Source: Holdemanella porci
Lineage (GTDB): Bacteria; Bacillota_I; Bacilli_A; Erysipelotrichales; Erysipelotrichaceae
Direction of reading: 5' to 3'
DNA length: 40,065 bases
Assembly: GCF_019052655.1 (NCBI RefSeq)
Contig: NZ_JAHQVB010000012.1
Location: 1 to 40,065 of the forward strand
Positions 26,732 to 33,940 of the stretch are shown piece by piece. The number at the start of each line of letters is the position of its first letter. The stretch's first letter is position 1. Both the position numbers and the translations under genes were made by a program. The notes beneath the pieces are model-generated. The model saw only the letters and a program-made list of their open reading frames with translations. It made no database searches and was not told the origin of the DNA.

Positions 26732-28111
26732 ATGGTATTCACAGATTTAATCTTTTTATTTTGTTTCTTACCCATTAGCGTTCTACTCACAAAACTCATC
26801 AGAAACGTAAAACTACAAAACATTCTATTAGTCGTATTAAGCCTACTCTTTTATGCATGGTCCAACCCAATCTATGTTGTACTACTCATTCTATCCATTC
26901 TATGGAATTACTTCACGGCATTTGAACTAGAAGCGCAAAATGATGAAAAAACTAAAAAAATACTACTCATAGTATCCGTAGTTGTTAACCTATTCATTCT
27001 TGGCTTCTATAAATATACAGGATTTTTAATGGACATACTCCATATACAATCCGATCTTAAAATCGCTTTACCCGTAGGACTATCCTTCTTTACATTCAGT
27101 GAACTCTCATACATATTCGATGTATATAACGGTAAAAGTAAACCACAAAAAAACATCATACTCTTCACACTCTATGTAAGTTTCTTTGGAAAAATCAGTA
27201 TGGGACCCATTGTTTCCTACCACGAAATGGAAGACCAACTAAGAAATAGAACCCTCTCAAAAGCACAATACGCATCTGGCATGGTTCTAATCAGTAAAGG
27301 TTTAATAAAAAAAGTATTGTTAGCCGACCAATTATCTTATGTCTACTCCATACTTCAAAATAACACTTCCACTCTAGGCGTATGGCTATTAGCCATTTCC
27401 TACATGCTACAAATCTATTTTGACTTCTCCGGCTATTCAGACATGGCCATTGGACTCTCAAAATTTTTTGGCTTTGACTTCAAACCAAACTTCGACCATC
27501 CATACACAGCCACATCTGTACAAGACTTCTGGAGAAAATGGCACATATCCCTATCCCAATGGTTTAGAGACTATCTATACATTCCATTAGGTGGTAATCG
27601 CGTAGACAAAAACACATACATAAGAAACATCTTTATCGTATGGTTCTGCACAGGACTCTGGCATGGCGCTAACTGGACATTCATTCTATGGGGACTCTAT
27701 TATGGATGTCTTTTACTCCTTGAAAAATTCTTCTTAAGAGAAAAACTCGAAAAACTTCCAAAACCAATATCCCACATCTATACATTACTCGTAGTATTAA
27801 TTGGATGGGTATTCTTTATGAGTCCAAATATCACAACTGCATTTTCAACACTTGGAAAAATGATAGGTATAGGCACAACAACATTCGCAAACAACCAAGC
27901 CAAGTTTATGCTAAAATCCTATTTCATAGTATTCGTACTCGCCATTCTACTCAGTACAAAAGTCTATGACAGAATTCAAATCTTTGTATACAACCAATAC
28001 AAAATGAAAGCCGTATACACAACATGGACAATCTACATAATTCTATTAATTGTATGCATCGCATTTATTGTAGGAGGAACATACCATTCCTTCCTATACT
28101 TCGCATTCTAG
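26732..28111 (+). CDS. MBOAT-family O-acyltransferase (AlgI/DltB-like)
   Basis: Membrane-bound O-acyltransferases bring an acyl group across the membrane for attachment to surface polymers. This 459-aa protein has about 10-11 hydrophobic segments and the family core FWRKWHISLSQWFRDYLYIPLGGNR, followed by TGLWHGANWTFILWG in which His311 is the expected catalytic histidine. AlgI-type proteins O-acetylate polysaccharides, and the DHHW neighbour favours that over D-alanylation; no dltA, dltC or dltD is nearby. It is the second gene of a three-gene operon, 15 nt before the DHHW gene. Confidence 0.93.
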   Translation: MVFTDLIFLFCFLPISVLLTKLIRNVKLQNILLVVLSLLFYAWSNPIYVVLLILSILWNYFTAFELEAQNDEKTKKILLIVSVVVNLFILGFYKYTGFLMDILHIQSDLKIALPVGLSFFTFSELSYIFDVYNGKSKPQKNIILFTLYVSFFGKISMGPIVSYHEMEDQLRNRTLSKAQYASGMVLISKGLIKKVLLADQLSYVYSILQNNTSTLGVWLLAISYMLQIYFDFSGYSDMAIGLSKFFGFDFKPNFDHPYTATSVQDFWRKWHISLSQWFRDYLYIPLGGNRVDKNTYIRNIFIVWFCTGLWHGANWTFILWGLYYGCLLLLEKFFLREKLEKLPKPISHIYTLLVVLIGWVFFMSPNITTAFSTLGKMIGIGTTTFANNQAKFMLKSYFIVFVLAILLSTKVYDRIQIFVYNQYKMKAVYTTWTIYIILLIVCIAFIVGGTYHSFLYFAF

Positions 28112-28126
28112 AAAAGGAGGTCTAAC

Positions 28127-29269
28127 ATGAAACATAAATATTCAAGCATTATGGCAAGTAGCCTAACCAAAGTTGTTAGTGTAGCAGCAATAGCAACAAT
28201 GACAGTAAACATCATCATTCCTGACCATAAACAATCCGAAACAGAAAATAGACCCCTACAAACCTTTCCATCATGGAATACAGAACACGTATTATCCGGG
28301 CAATACACAAAAGACTTAAATACATGGTTCTCTGATCAATTCGTATGTAGAGATCAAAACATACACATTAAATACTTGATTCAAAAAACATTTGGCGTAA
28401 AAGAAATACAAGACATATTCCTTACTAAACAAGGCCTTATAGAAAAAACAGCCAAACCCAACAAGGAACAACTCGAAAGAAATCTAAACGCCATAAACAC
28501 ATTTAAACAAAACTATCCAGAACTCAACGTAGGATTTGTGACTGCACCAAATGCTGTAAGCATAAAAAAAGAGTACCTGCCAAAATATGCAGTTACCCTA
28601 AACCAAGATAAACAAATAGACAACATCTATAGTAAATTGGATGATTCAATTGTTAAAATAGATTTGCGAAATACATTAAAAAAACACAAAGACGAATACT
28701 TATATTATAAAACGGACCACCATTGGACAAGCCTTGCATCCTACTATGCCTATCAAGACATAGCCAAAACATTCAATCTTGAAACAACCAAACAATCCGA
28801 CTATACAATATATCCAGTCACGACAAACTTTGAAGGAACACTCGCCAACAAAACCGGAAGTGTAAACATCAAAGACGAAATCAATATCTATGTACCAAAA
28901 GATAAATGTGATTACGTCATCACAGACGAATCCACAAACAAAAAATCAAGAACCATCTATCACTCAGACGCACTAGAAACAAAAGACCAATACACAGTCT
29001 TTATGGGAGGCAACAAAGCCCTATTCCACATCAATGTAGACAACAACTCAAAAAGACACCTACTATTGATTAAAGATTCCTATGCGAATAGTCTAATACC
29101 ATTCTTGATTCCACAATTTAATTCAATAACAGTAATAGATGCAAGATATTACTTTGAAGACTACAAAAGACTCATTAAAGACGATTTAATCACAGATGTA
29201 TTATTTATGAATAACGCAAATACATTCGTACAAGATACTTCCCTAGCCGACATGTTAGAAGCAAACTAA
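28127..29269 (+). CDS. DHHW/AlgX-like SGNH protein, extracellular O-acetyltransferase partner
   Basis: This 380-aa protein has one N-terminal hydrophobic helix (about residues 10-30) and a long extracellular domain. DHHW at residues 197-200 (TDHHWTSLASYYAY) is the family motif and supplies catalytic Asp and His. LLIKDSYANSLIPFL near residue 325 holds the expected Ser. In alginate O-acetylation AlgX or AlgJ accepts acetyl from the MBOAT pathway and places it on the polymer. AAAGGAGG lies before the ATG, and a strong terminator follows the stop. The polymer is likely the one made by the adjacent 25-kb locus, though this is inference. Confidence 0.9.
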   Translation: MKHKYSSIMASSLTKVVSVAAIATMTVNIIIPDHKQSETENRPLQTFPSWNTEHVLSGQYTKDLNTWFSDQFVCRDQNIHIKYLIQKTFGVKEIQDIFLTKQGLIEKTAKPNKEQLERNLNAINTFKQNYPELNVGFVTAPNAVSIKKEYLPKYAVTLNQDKQIDNIYSKLDDSIVKIDLRNTLKKHKDEYLYYKTDHHWTSLASYYAYQDIAKTFNLETTKQSDYTIYPVTTNFEGTLANKTGSVNIKDEINIYVPKDKCDYVITDESTNKKSRTIYHSDALETKDQYTVFMGGNKALFHINVDNNSKRHLLLIKDSYANSLIPFLIPQFNSITVIDARYYFEDYKRLIKDDLITDVLFMNNANTFVQDTSLADMLEAN

Positions 29270-29288
29270 AAGAGCTTAAACGCTCTTT
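29269..29288 (+). terminator. intrinsic terminator of the O-acetylation operon
   Basis: A 7-bp stem (AAAGAGC / GCTCTTT) with a 6-nt loop and a run of T residues follows directly after the DHHW stop codon. A-rich sequence on the other side means it could also work on the minus strand. Confidence 0.85.
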
Positions 29289-29467
29289 TTTATATCCAAT
29301 AAAATTAGAATTAATGAAGCACCCAAAATAATATGACCAATACCAGCAATACCAGAAATAACTGCAGATACTACATCCAAATCCAACACTTGAACAATAC
29401 CACGAACCACTAACATAATAGCCGTTATCTTTATTTCGAATAAACGGTTAACTTCAGTAATGATCAT
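29276..29467 (-). pseudogene. 3' fragment of a DUF2871 membrane gene
   Basis: The last 50 or so codons (TAIMLVVRGIVQVLDL through GIGHIILG to DIKKSV) match the C-terminus of the intact DUF2871 gene at 31206-31592. The first 12 residues are unrelated and there is no convincing ribosome site. DNA similarity covers 29283-29427 against 31213-31357, equal in length and about 85% identical by eye. It lacks the N-terminal helices and the HTH histidine motif, so it is very unlikely to function. It bounds one side of the first Panacea module. Confidence 0.8.
29283..29427. repeat. 145-bp direct repeat, copy 1
   Basis: This segment aligns without gaps to 31213-31357, in the same orientation, with roughly 22 mismatches counted by eye. 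Similarity ends abruptly at GCCGTTA. The 1.8-kb interval between the two copies contains the first Panacea pair. Confidence 0.8.
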
Positions 29468-29579
29468 TACGCATTCTATTGCTTTTAAATCATTAAAAAT
29501 CCGAGTAGTTTACCTTGCCATAATTCTTTGTTATGTTCGGTTTAATCTGAAGTTCAACTTTTAAAGAACTGTTTTATAA

Positions 29580-30542
29580 TCATAAGTTTTTATACAGAAA
29601 TATAATAGATACTATCAATATAAGATTCATCAAAAAAACATGTGGAAATCTAAAGATAATCTTTACAAAAATACCGCTTATCCAATGAAAAATTTTTTCT
29701 ATTTTACAATTGTTCTTTTTCTCTGCAACATTTAACGCTTCTTCATATGTTCTATGTTTAGAAACCACTTTATATCCTGAAGATACAGAATAGTAACCAT
29801 CACCACTATCAAAAGCATAATAATAGGGCCTATTACAATTTACATAGCACCCGATATTTTTATCAACAATTTTCGAGACAGAATACAATAACAAAAATAC
29901 AGTATTAAACATGATTAGTCCAAAACTTAGAATGACAATTAATGGCACTTTTATCTCGTCTAGCGATTTAACATGAATTATACCGGAAACAATATTAGAT
30001 AAACTTGTCAATCCTCCAAAAAAGACAAAGATAATTGCCGAAAACAATCCAACGATAGTAATAATATTTGAATTTAACGAATTCGTGGTTTCATCTAATT
30101 TATTTTGAAATTCTATAATTGTAGTATTAAACTGATTCATAACATTATTTTCTATCATCGTATTACTATTGTTAACCATTTTATAATTATATTTAATTCT
30201 AGTTTCTTCTAAAGAAATATGATCATACAATTTTTCAAGTTTCTGTACAATATCTTCTAAGCAATATTTTTTACTACTTATTTTGCTGATTTGTTCTTCA
30301 TATTTTTTTGATTTTATAAGAATCATAAATTCCTTTATATTAAATAATATGTAGATGATTGAATCTTCACCTTGATCAAGTTTAGAATTAATAATTTTAG
30401 ATATTGTACTATATGAATGCCTACCATTTTTCATATAATATTCAACTATTAAAGTAATTGATTTTTCTATATATTCATCGTCATCACAAAAATTTTCTCC
30501 GAAAATGCCAATTAACTCTTCTGTTTCTTTTAACATAAGCAA
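29580..30542 (-). CDS. membrane protein, candidate toxin/effector of Panacea module 1
   Basis: I do not recognise a named family for this 320-aa protein. The first 155 residues are soluble and helical, with many Lys, Glu and Asn. Two hydrophobic helices follow at about 159-187 (NIITIVGLFSAIIFVFFGG) and 198-224. Then comes an extramembrane patch rich in Tyr and Cys (IGCYVNCNRPYYYAFDSGDG, about 230-285), and a last helix at about 297-318. The gene starts 5 nt after the Panacea antitoxin-type gene, whose stop codon is part of the AAGGGG ribosome site, so the two are tightly coupled. Panacea proteins usually neutralise the neighbouring gene product, and some partners are membrane-active; a toxic or defence effector role is inferred from that. 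Confidence 0.65.
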   Translation of the reverse strand: MLMLKETEELIGIFGENFCDDDEYIEKSITLIVEYYMKNGRHSYSTISKIINSKLDQGEDSIIYILFNIKEFMILIKSKKYEEQISKISSKKYCLEDIVQKLEKLYDHISLEETRIKYNYKMVNNSNTMIENNVMNQFNTTIIEFQNKLDETTNSLNSNIITIVGLFSAIIFVFFGGLTSLSNIVSGIIHVKSLDEIKVPLIVILSFGLIMFNTVFLLLYSVSKIVDKNIGCYVNCNRPYYYAFDSGDGYYSVSSGYKVVSKHRTYEEALNVAEKKNNCKIEKIFHWISGIFVKIIFRFPHVFLMNLILIVSIIFLYKNL

Positions 30543-30547
30543 ACCCC

Positions 30548-31036
30548 TTATTTATATATTTTATCTGGATTTTTAGAATAATATGTCCTAATCTTTTCAA
30601 CATCTATTTCTTTATTAATGCTTGTATCAGCCCAAGGCTGTTCACTATGAGTTTTTCTTACCAAGTAGAACGGATTATGAACATTTTTATAAGCTTCTAT
30701 AACTTTATATATAATTGATTTGAAATTTGGAGTTATCCCTTCTGAATCAGTCAATTTTATAGTCATTTTATCCTTATCAAACGAAATCTTTTTAAATGTT
30801 TCTTGTTTAGGTATTGGATCTCCACCATATAGATTATATCGATAGTACACTGAAGTAATAACAGGACCATACTGCCAAGCAATTATTGGATCACTAAAAC
30901 ATTTATCACCTATTTCAACCAAAGAAGCTGCTTGAACGTAATACAAAATTTTTTGTAATTTCAAATTGCTGATTTCTATTCTGTTATCATTGCAATAATT
31001 AATAATATAACATGCCACTTCTATTGCATTATACAT
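30548..31036 (-). CDS. Panacea (DUF4065, SocA-like) antitoxin-type protein 1
   Basis: This 162-aa protein has the Panacea hallmarks: ISNLKLQKILYYVQ (22-35), IIAWQYGPVITSVYYRY (51-67) and a C-terminal THSEQPW (129-135). The Panacea domain is known as a widespread antitoxin module paired with many unrelated toxins, and in SocA as a protease adaptor. There is no extra DNA-binding domain. The ATG has AAGGGTGAG upstream. A TATGATAAAAT box and a TATAGT box lie further up the leader as possible promoters. It shares its three motifs with the second Panacea gene at 33100-33564 but otherwise differs strongly, so the two modules are not a recent duplication. Confidence 0.85.
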   Translation of the reverse strand: MYNAIEVACYIINYCNDNRIEISNLKLQKILYYVQAASLVEIGDKCFSDPIIAWQYGPVITSVYYRYNLYGGDPIPKQETFKKISFDKDKMTIKLTDSEGITPNFKSIIYKVIEAYKNVHNPFYLVRKTHSEQPWADTSINKEIDVEKIRTYYSKNPDKIYK

Positions 31037-31205
31037 AATTTCTCACCCTTACTATAAGTAAATTCATTTTATCATAATCAAAATCATAATTTTTAAAAAT
31101 TTCAATAAAAATAACAAAAAGTAAATAATACATTGTTAAATTTGCCAATCTGATTCAAAAAAATTATCTAAGACAAATTAAACTATACGCTTTACAATCA
31201 AACTA

Positions 31206-31592
31206 TCACACACTCTTTTTTATATCCCATAAAATCCTAACTAATGAAACACCCAGAATGATATGCCCAATACCCGCAATACCTGAAATAGCAGCCGATA
31301 CAACTTTCAAGTCTAAAACTTGAACAATGCCACGAACTACTAACATAATAGCCGTTAAATTAAGACCAACATTATAAAACAACACTGCACGATTGGTTTT
31401 TAAATTAATGTTAATCGAAACCAATCCAAGAATCAAAAAGAACATCATACCCAAGATAAAATAATGTGTATGAACAACCGATAAAGTCGTCCAAGCAGTA
31501 TAACCATTCATCTTTGTAAATTCACGATAAAATACTCCACCAATCATAGCCAATACTGCATATACAATTGAATAATTAATATATCGTTTCAT
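31206..31592 (-). CDS. DUF2871 four-helix membrane protein
   Basis: The 128-aa product has four hydrophobic helices. Helix 1 ends in YREFTKMNGYTAW; helix 2 begins with VVHTHYFILGMMFF. This pattern, with two nearby histidines and a further GIGHIILG histidine in the last helix, is typical of DUF2871. The histidines look placed to bind heme, but that is only inference and no function is established. I start at the ATG at 31592, 8 nt after AGAGG; an ATG one codon earlier is equally possible, and a longer frame start is unlikely. The 3' end is duplicated at 29283-29427. Confidence 0.8.
   Translation of the reverse strand: MKRYINYSIVYAVLAMIGGVFYREFTKMNGYTAWTTLSVVHTHYFILGMMFFLILGLVSININLKTNRAVLFYNVGLNLTAIMLVVRGIVQVLDLKVVSAAISGIAGIGHIILGVSLVRILWDIKKSV
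31213..31357. repeat. 145-bp direct repeat, copy 2 (inside the intact DUF2871 gene)
   Basis: This is the partner of 29283-29427, covering the 3' end of the intact DUF2871 gene and its first downstream bases. The two copies bracket the first Panacea pair. Confidence 0.8.
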
Positions 31593-31763
31593 CATTAACA
31601 CCTCTAAATCGAACACATTATGGACCTACCATAATCAAACATCAACAGATTTGCCCATATAAATAGAATGTGAGATTTTATTAAATGAGCCATGCTAACT
31701 AGTTATGTAAACAAAGAAAAACTTTCCCACAGTACGATCTAAAAATAATTCATTGCCATTTTT

Positions 31764-31792
31764 TTGAATACAATATGTGAGTAGGATATAAT
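31764..31792 (+). promoter_or_regulatory. promoter of the frameshifted GNAT gene
   Basis: TTGAAT (31764-31769) and TATAAT (31787-31792) are separated by exactly 17 nt, about 40 nt before the start codon. This is a near-consensus sigma-A promoter, so the broken gene is probably still transcribed. Confidence 0.75.
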
Positions 31793-31831
31793 GACTTTGC
31801 GTATACAATAGAAAGCCAGGGGTATATTTCG

Positions 31832-32391
31832 ATGAAAAAAAGTTTATGTAAAAAAATTTTTGAAAAAGAATTAAAAGAAGAACAACAAATTTTAGAAAAC
31901 GATTATCTTAACAAAAAGAAACGACTTCAATATGAAATGAAGAAAATAGAAAAGAAATATGGGATAATAAAACAAATCTTTTATTTGTTCCCAAATTCAG
32001 AAATAATTGGAATAGATTGCAACAAAAACAACGATGAGCTTTTAATTGTAATAAACAGTAATGACACAATCTATCTCTTTGGTGAGCATTATCAATGTTT
32101 AACAAATTTGCCTAGAATTTTTTTAAAGTTTGTGAAGCAAAAGAAGGAAATTCCTCAAAAAAATATATCAAAATTTATGATATTCTAATGGAAGATAATA
32201 ACATTGGTAATGGAACGATTGCAATGAAAGCATTGATTAAATATGCAACGAAAAATAATATTAAATGGATTGAAGGGTATCTCTCATCGGTCGATAATGA
32301 CCATGCTGATAGAAGAAATCATTACTACAAAAAATTTGGTTTTGAAATAAAAGGCTCCTCTATTCGATTAGAGATAACACCTCAGAAATAG
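31832..32391 (+). pseudogene. GNAT acetyltransferase-like gene split by a frameshift
   Basis: Two overlapping frames form what looks like one gene. The first (31832-32188) has a coiled-coil-like charged start (about residues 8-50) and a beta-rich part (IIGIDCNKNNDELLIVIN). The second, read from its upstream codons, contains IKIYDILMEDNNIGNGTIAM, the GNAT acetyl-CoA binding motif, then a SSVDNDHADRRNHYYKKFGF ending typical of GNAT C-termini. The join lies at or near a run of seven A residues (32157-32163), where a one-base slip of the reading frame restores continuity. The first frame stops and an ATG of the second begins in the overlap TAATG. The acetylated substrate is unknown. Confidence 0.7.
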
Positions 32392-32514
32392 CAATATTAT
32401 AAATTGTAATCATGGTGGATTTTTTGCTACCGAACGACTAATAGCTCATGTATACCTTTTAAAAGTATTTTAGGCTTATTAGAAAACATCTTTACGTTTT
32501 TTCACAACATATAT

Positions 32515-32641
32515 TAAGTGACAGTAACTAGTGTTTATATATAGACAGATTTTCAAAAATACAACTTTATATATCAAATTAAAAAGCCAAGATTTTCCCT
32601 TGGCCTCATTGTAATATAATTTTTTCAGTTTCTGTCACAAC
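32515..32641. repeat. inverted-repeat-bounded segment (possible small non-autonomous element)
   Basis: Imperfect 12-bp inverted repeats, GTGACAGTAACT (32518-32529) and AGTTTCTGTCAC (32627-32638), differ at one position and enclose about 97 nt of AT-rich DNA. The segment also contains the terminator of the second Panacea module. No target duplication is evident, so identity as a mobile element is only a guess. Confidence 0.25.
32586..32604 (-). terminator. intrinsic terminator of Panacea module 2
   Basis: The minus strand has GCCAAG, a 7-nt loop, CTTGGC and then TTTTT, about 40 nt beyond the stop codon at 32646. It ends the two-gene unit. Confidence 0.7.
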
Positions 32642-32645
32642 TTAT

Positions 32646-33116
32646 TTAGCTCCCATGATTATACAAACTATAATCAAAATCAAAGCCTAAAATGTGCATT
32701 GCAGCTTTACATCTATTTGATTTGTAACAAATCATTCTATAATTGCTTCCAAAACGAAATACATATAATTTTGTATCATACGATATTTGCTTATCCTTTG
32801 GAAGCATATTGGCAATACTCTCTTTCATTTCACTGTATGCAATTGTTTCGTAACCCCCTGCTTGCTTTCTCTTTAATTTTAAATCATTCCAAGTACTTTG
32901 AGAATATTGTTGCAAGCTATGTAACAAAGCAAAATATATTTCATTTTCTTTACCGCCACGATTCTTTTTTAAATATTCAATATTATAGTGCTTATCTGAG
33001 GTAATGTATTGAAAACTAAAAAACATCGAGGTTTCTGGCACTTCACATACTTTTGTATTAAAATTAAATTTAGATATTTTTTGCTTTGCTGGTTTATCTT
33101 TAATTTTCACTGACAT
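32646..33116 (-). CDS. unrecognised protein, candidate toxin of Panacea module 2
   Basis: I do not recognise this 156-aa protein. It is soluble, basic (Lys/Arg rich) and has no membrane span. A central GGYETIAY segment follows a TWNDLKLKRKQ stretch. The C-terminal third is beta-rich with RFGSNYRMICYKSNRC, then AMHILGFDFDYSLYNHG, which faintly recalls the end of RelE/ParE-like toxins (a basic strand followed by a hydrophobic one); I would not claim the family. Its start codon lies inside the Panacea gene, overlapping by 17 nt. No good ribosome site is visible, so it probably depends on translation of the antitoxin gene. A terminator follows. A toxin role is inferred from the Panacea neighbour. 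Confidence 0.6.
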   Translation of the reverse strand: MSVKIKDKPAKQKISKFNFNTKVCEVPETSMFFSFQYITSDKHYNIEYLKKNRGGKENEIYFALLHSLQQYSQSTWNDLKLKRKQAGGYETIAYSEMKESIANMLPKDKQISYDTKLYVFRFGSNYRMICYKSNRCKAAMHILGFDFDYSLYNHGS

Positions 33117-33564
33117 AATTTTTAATAAAATAATCTTTTATAAGATCATTCTTTATTTCATGGTTTCTCTCAGTTTCCATCCATGGTTTTTCATTATGAG
33201 TTTTATTTCTTAATCCCCAAGCTGAATATTGTCCAAAAATGCTGTAAACTTCTTTTAATATTTTTTCATCTTCAGGCTTAATAGATCCATCATAATCCCC
33301 ATTATACTCAATTCCTCTAGAACGATTTACTTTATATTCTTGATACACTTCGTTAACTACCGGTCCATGATCCCAAGCTAATATTTTTTCAGGAAATAAA
33401 GGTATACCTTTAATCGCTAAAAAACATCCTTGTGCATAATAAAGTAACTTTTGTAATTTTAGATTAGAAATCAAATCCGCGTCTTCTTGGTCCATTGTAA
33501 TTTGATTATAATATAAAAACCATTTTGCAATTAAACTGGCTTTATACAATCCTTCTCTTTCCAT
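33100..33564 (-). CDS. Panacea (DUF4065, SocA-like) antitoxin-type protein 2
   Basis: This 154-aa protein has the Panacea motifs ISNLKLQKLLYYAQ (32-45), ILAWDHGPVVNEVYQEY (61-77) and THNEKPW (122-128). The ATG has GGGGAG about 6 nt upstream. A possible promoter (TTACAA, 18 nt, TATTAT on the minus strand) lies in the 135-nt gap to the small membrane gene. The downstream partner gene overlaps its last codons. It probably acts as the antitoxin of the pair, by analogy with published Panacea systems. Confidence 0.85.
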   Translation of the reverse strand: MEREGLYKASLIAKWFLYYNQITMDQEDADLISNLKLQKLLYYAQGCFLAIKGIPLFPEKILAWDHGPVVNEVYQEYKVNRSRGIEYNGDYDGSIKPEDEKILKEVYSIFGQYSAWGLRNKTHNEKPWMETERNHEIKNDLIKDYFIKNYVSEN

Positions 33565-33682
33565 GATAATCTCCCCTGTTCAAATACTTAGTCATAATAT
33601 CTCAAAAATCATTCAATTTGTAAATATAAATTTAAAATAATTTACTTATTAGCTATAAATTATCGTTAGAACATAAAAAAAA

Positions 33683-33700
33683 AGAGAACCTCAGTTCCCT
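33683..33700 (-). terminator. intrinsic terminator of the 45-aa gene
   Basis: The minus strand reads AGGGAAC, loop TGAG, GTTCTCT (one wobble), followed by nine T residues. It starts at the stop codon of the small gene. The long T run makes it convincing. Confidence 0.85.
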
Positions 33701-33837
33701 TATATAAGAAGTGCTACCACCTTAAACACAAATACTACAACCAACAAAATCCCAATCCACTTAATGAACTTAAATGCGACTTTGATTACAAAATAAATTA
33801 AGGCTATTGAAACCACAAAACCAAGAATGTCTGACAT
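33700..33837 (-). CDS. 45-aa hydrophobic membrane protein
   Basis: A short frame encodes MSDILGFVV at its start and VFKVVALLI at its end. The middle has two hydrophobic stretches separated by a basic step (KVAFKFIKW), giving one long or two short membrane helices. The frame has GGAGGT 7 nt before its ATG, a matched promoter upstream (TTGAAA, 17 nt, TAAAAT) and a terminator starting at its stop, so it is almost certainly a real, separately expressed gene. No family is recognised. Size and hydrophobicity fit a small stress or accessory membrane protein, or a type I toxin-like peptide; I cannot tell which. The adjacent Panacea module is on the same strand. Confidence 0.8.
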   Translation of the reverse strand: MSDILGFVVSIALIYFVIKVAFKFIKWIGILLVVVFVFKVVALLI

Positions 33838-33863
33838 CTTTCAACCTCCAATTTATCAAATAT

Positions 33864-33892
33864 TTTAATTGATTTTTACCTTTCTTTCAATA
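33864..33892 (-). promoter_or_regulatory. promoter of the 45-aa gene
   Basis: On the minus strand TTGAAA (33887-33892) and TAAAAT (33864-33869) are exactly 17 nt apart, about 27 nt before the start codon. It lies back to back with the beta-galactosidase promoter. Confidence 0.65.
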
Positions 33893-33901
33893 CTAGCCTT
33901 T

Positions 33902-33909
33902 GATATAAT
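33902..33909 (+). promoter_or_regulatory. extended -10 promoter of the beta-galactosidase gene
   Basis: TGATATAAT is an extended -10 box 31 nt before the start codon. The -35 region is poor, as expected for this promoter class. AAGGAG lies 7 nt or so before the ATG. No clear catabolite-repression operator was recognised. Confidence 0.6.
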
Positions 33910-33940
33910 TTAAGTCACCAATAAAACAAGGAGTGATACA

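Noticed and set aside
26732..28111. DltB of a lipoteichoic-acid D-alanylation operon
   Set aside because: No dltA, dltC or dltD is present and the DHHW partner points to polysaccharide O-acetylation.
28108..28308. Minus-strand frame opposite the start of the DHHW gene
   Set aside because: It lies antisense to a well supported gene and shows no family motif.
29276..29467. A functional 63-aa membrane protein
   Set aside because: It lacks the first helices of DUF2871, begins with unrelated residues and has no ribosome site; a gene fragment explains it better.
32646..33116. Firm assignment of the 156-aa protein to the RelE/ParE toxins
   Set aside because: Only a vague C-terminal strand pattern suggests it, and no diagnostic motif is visible.
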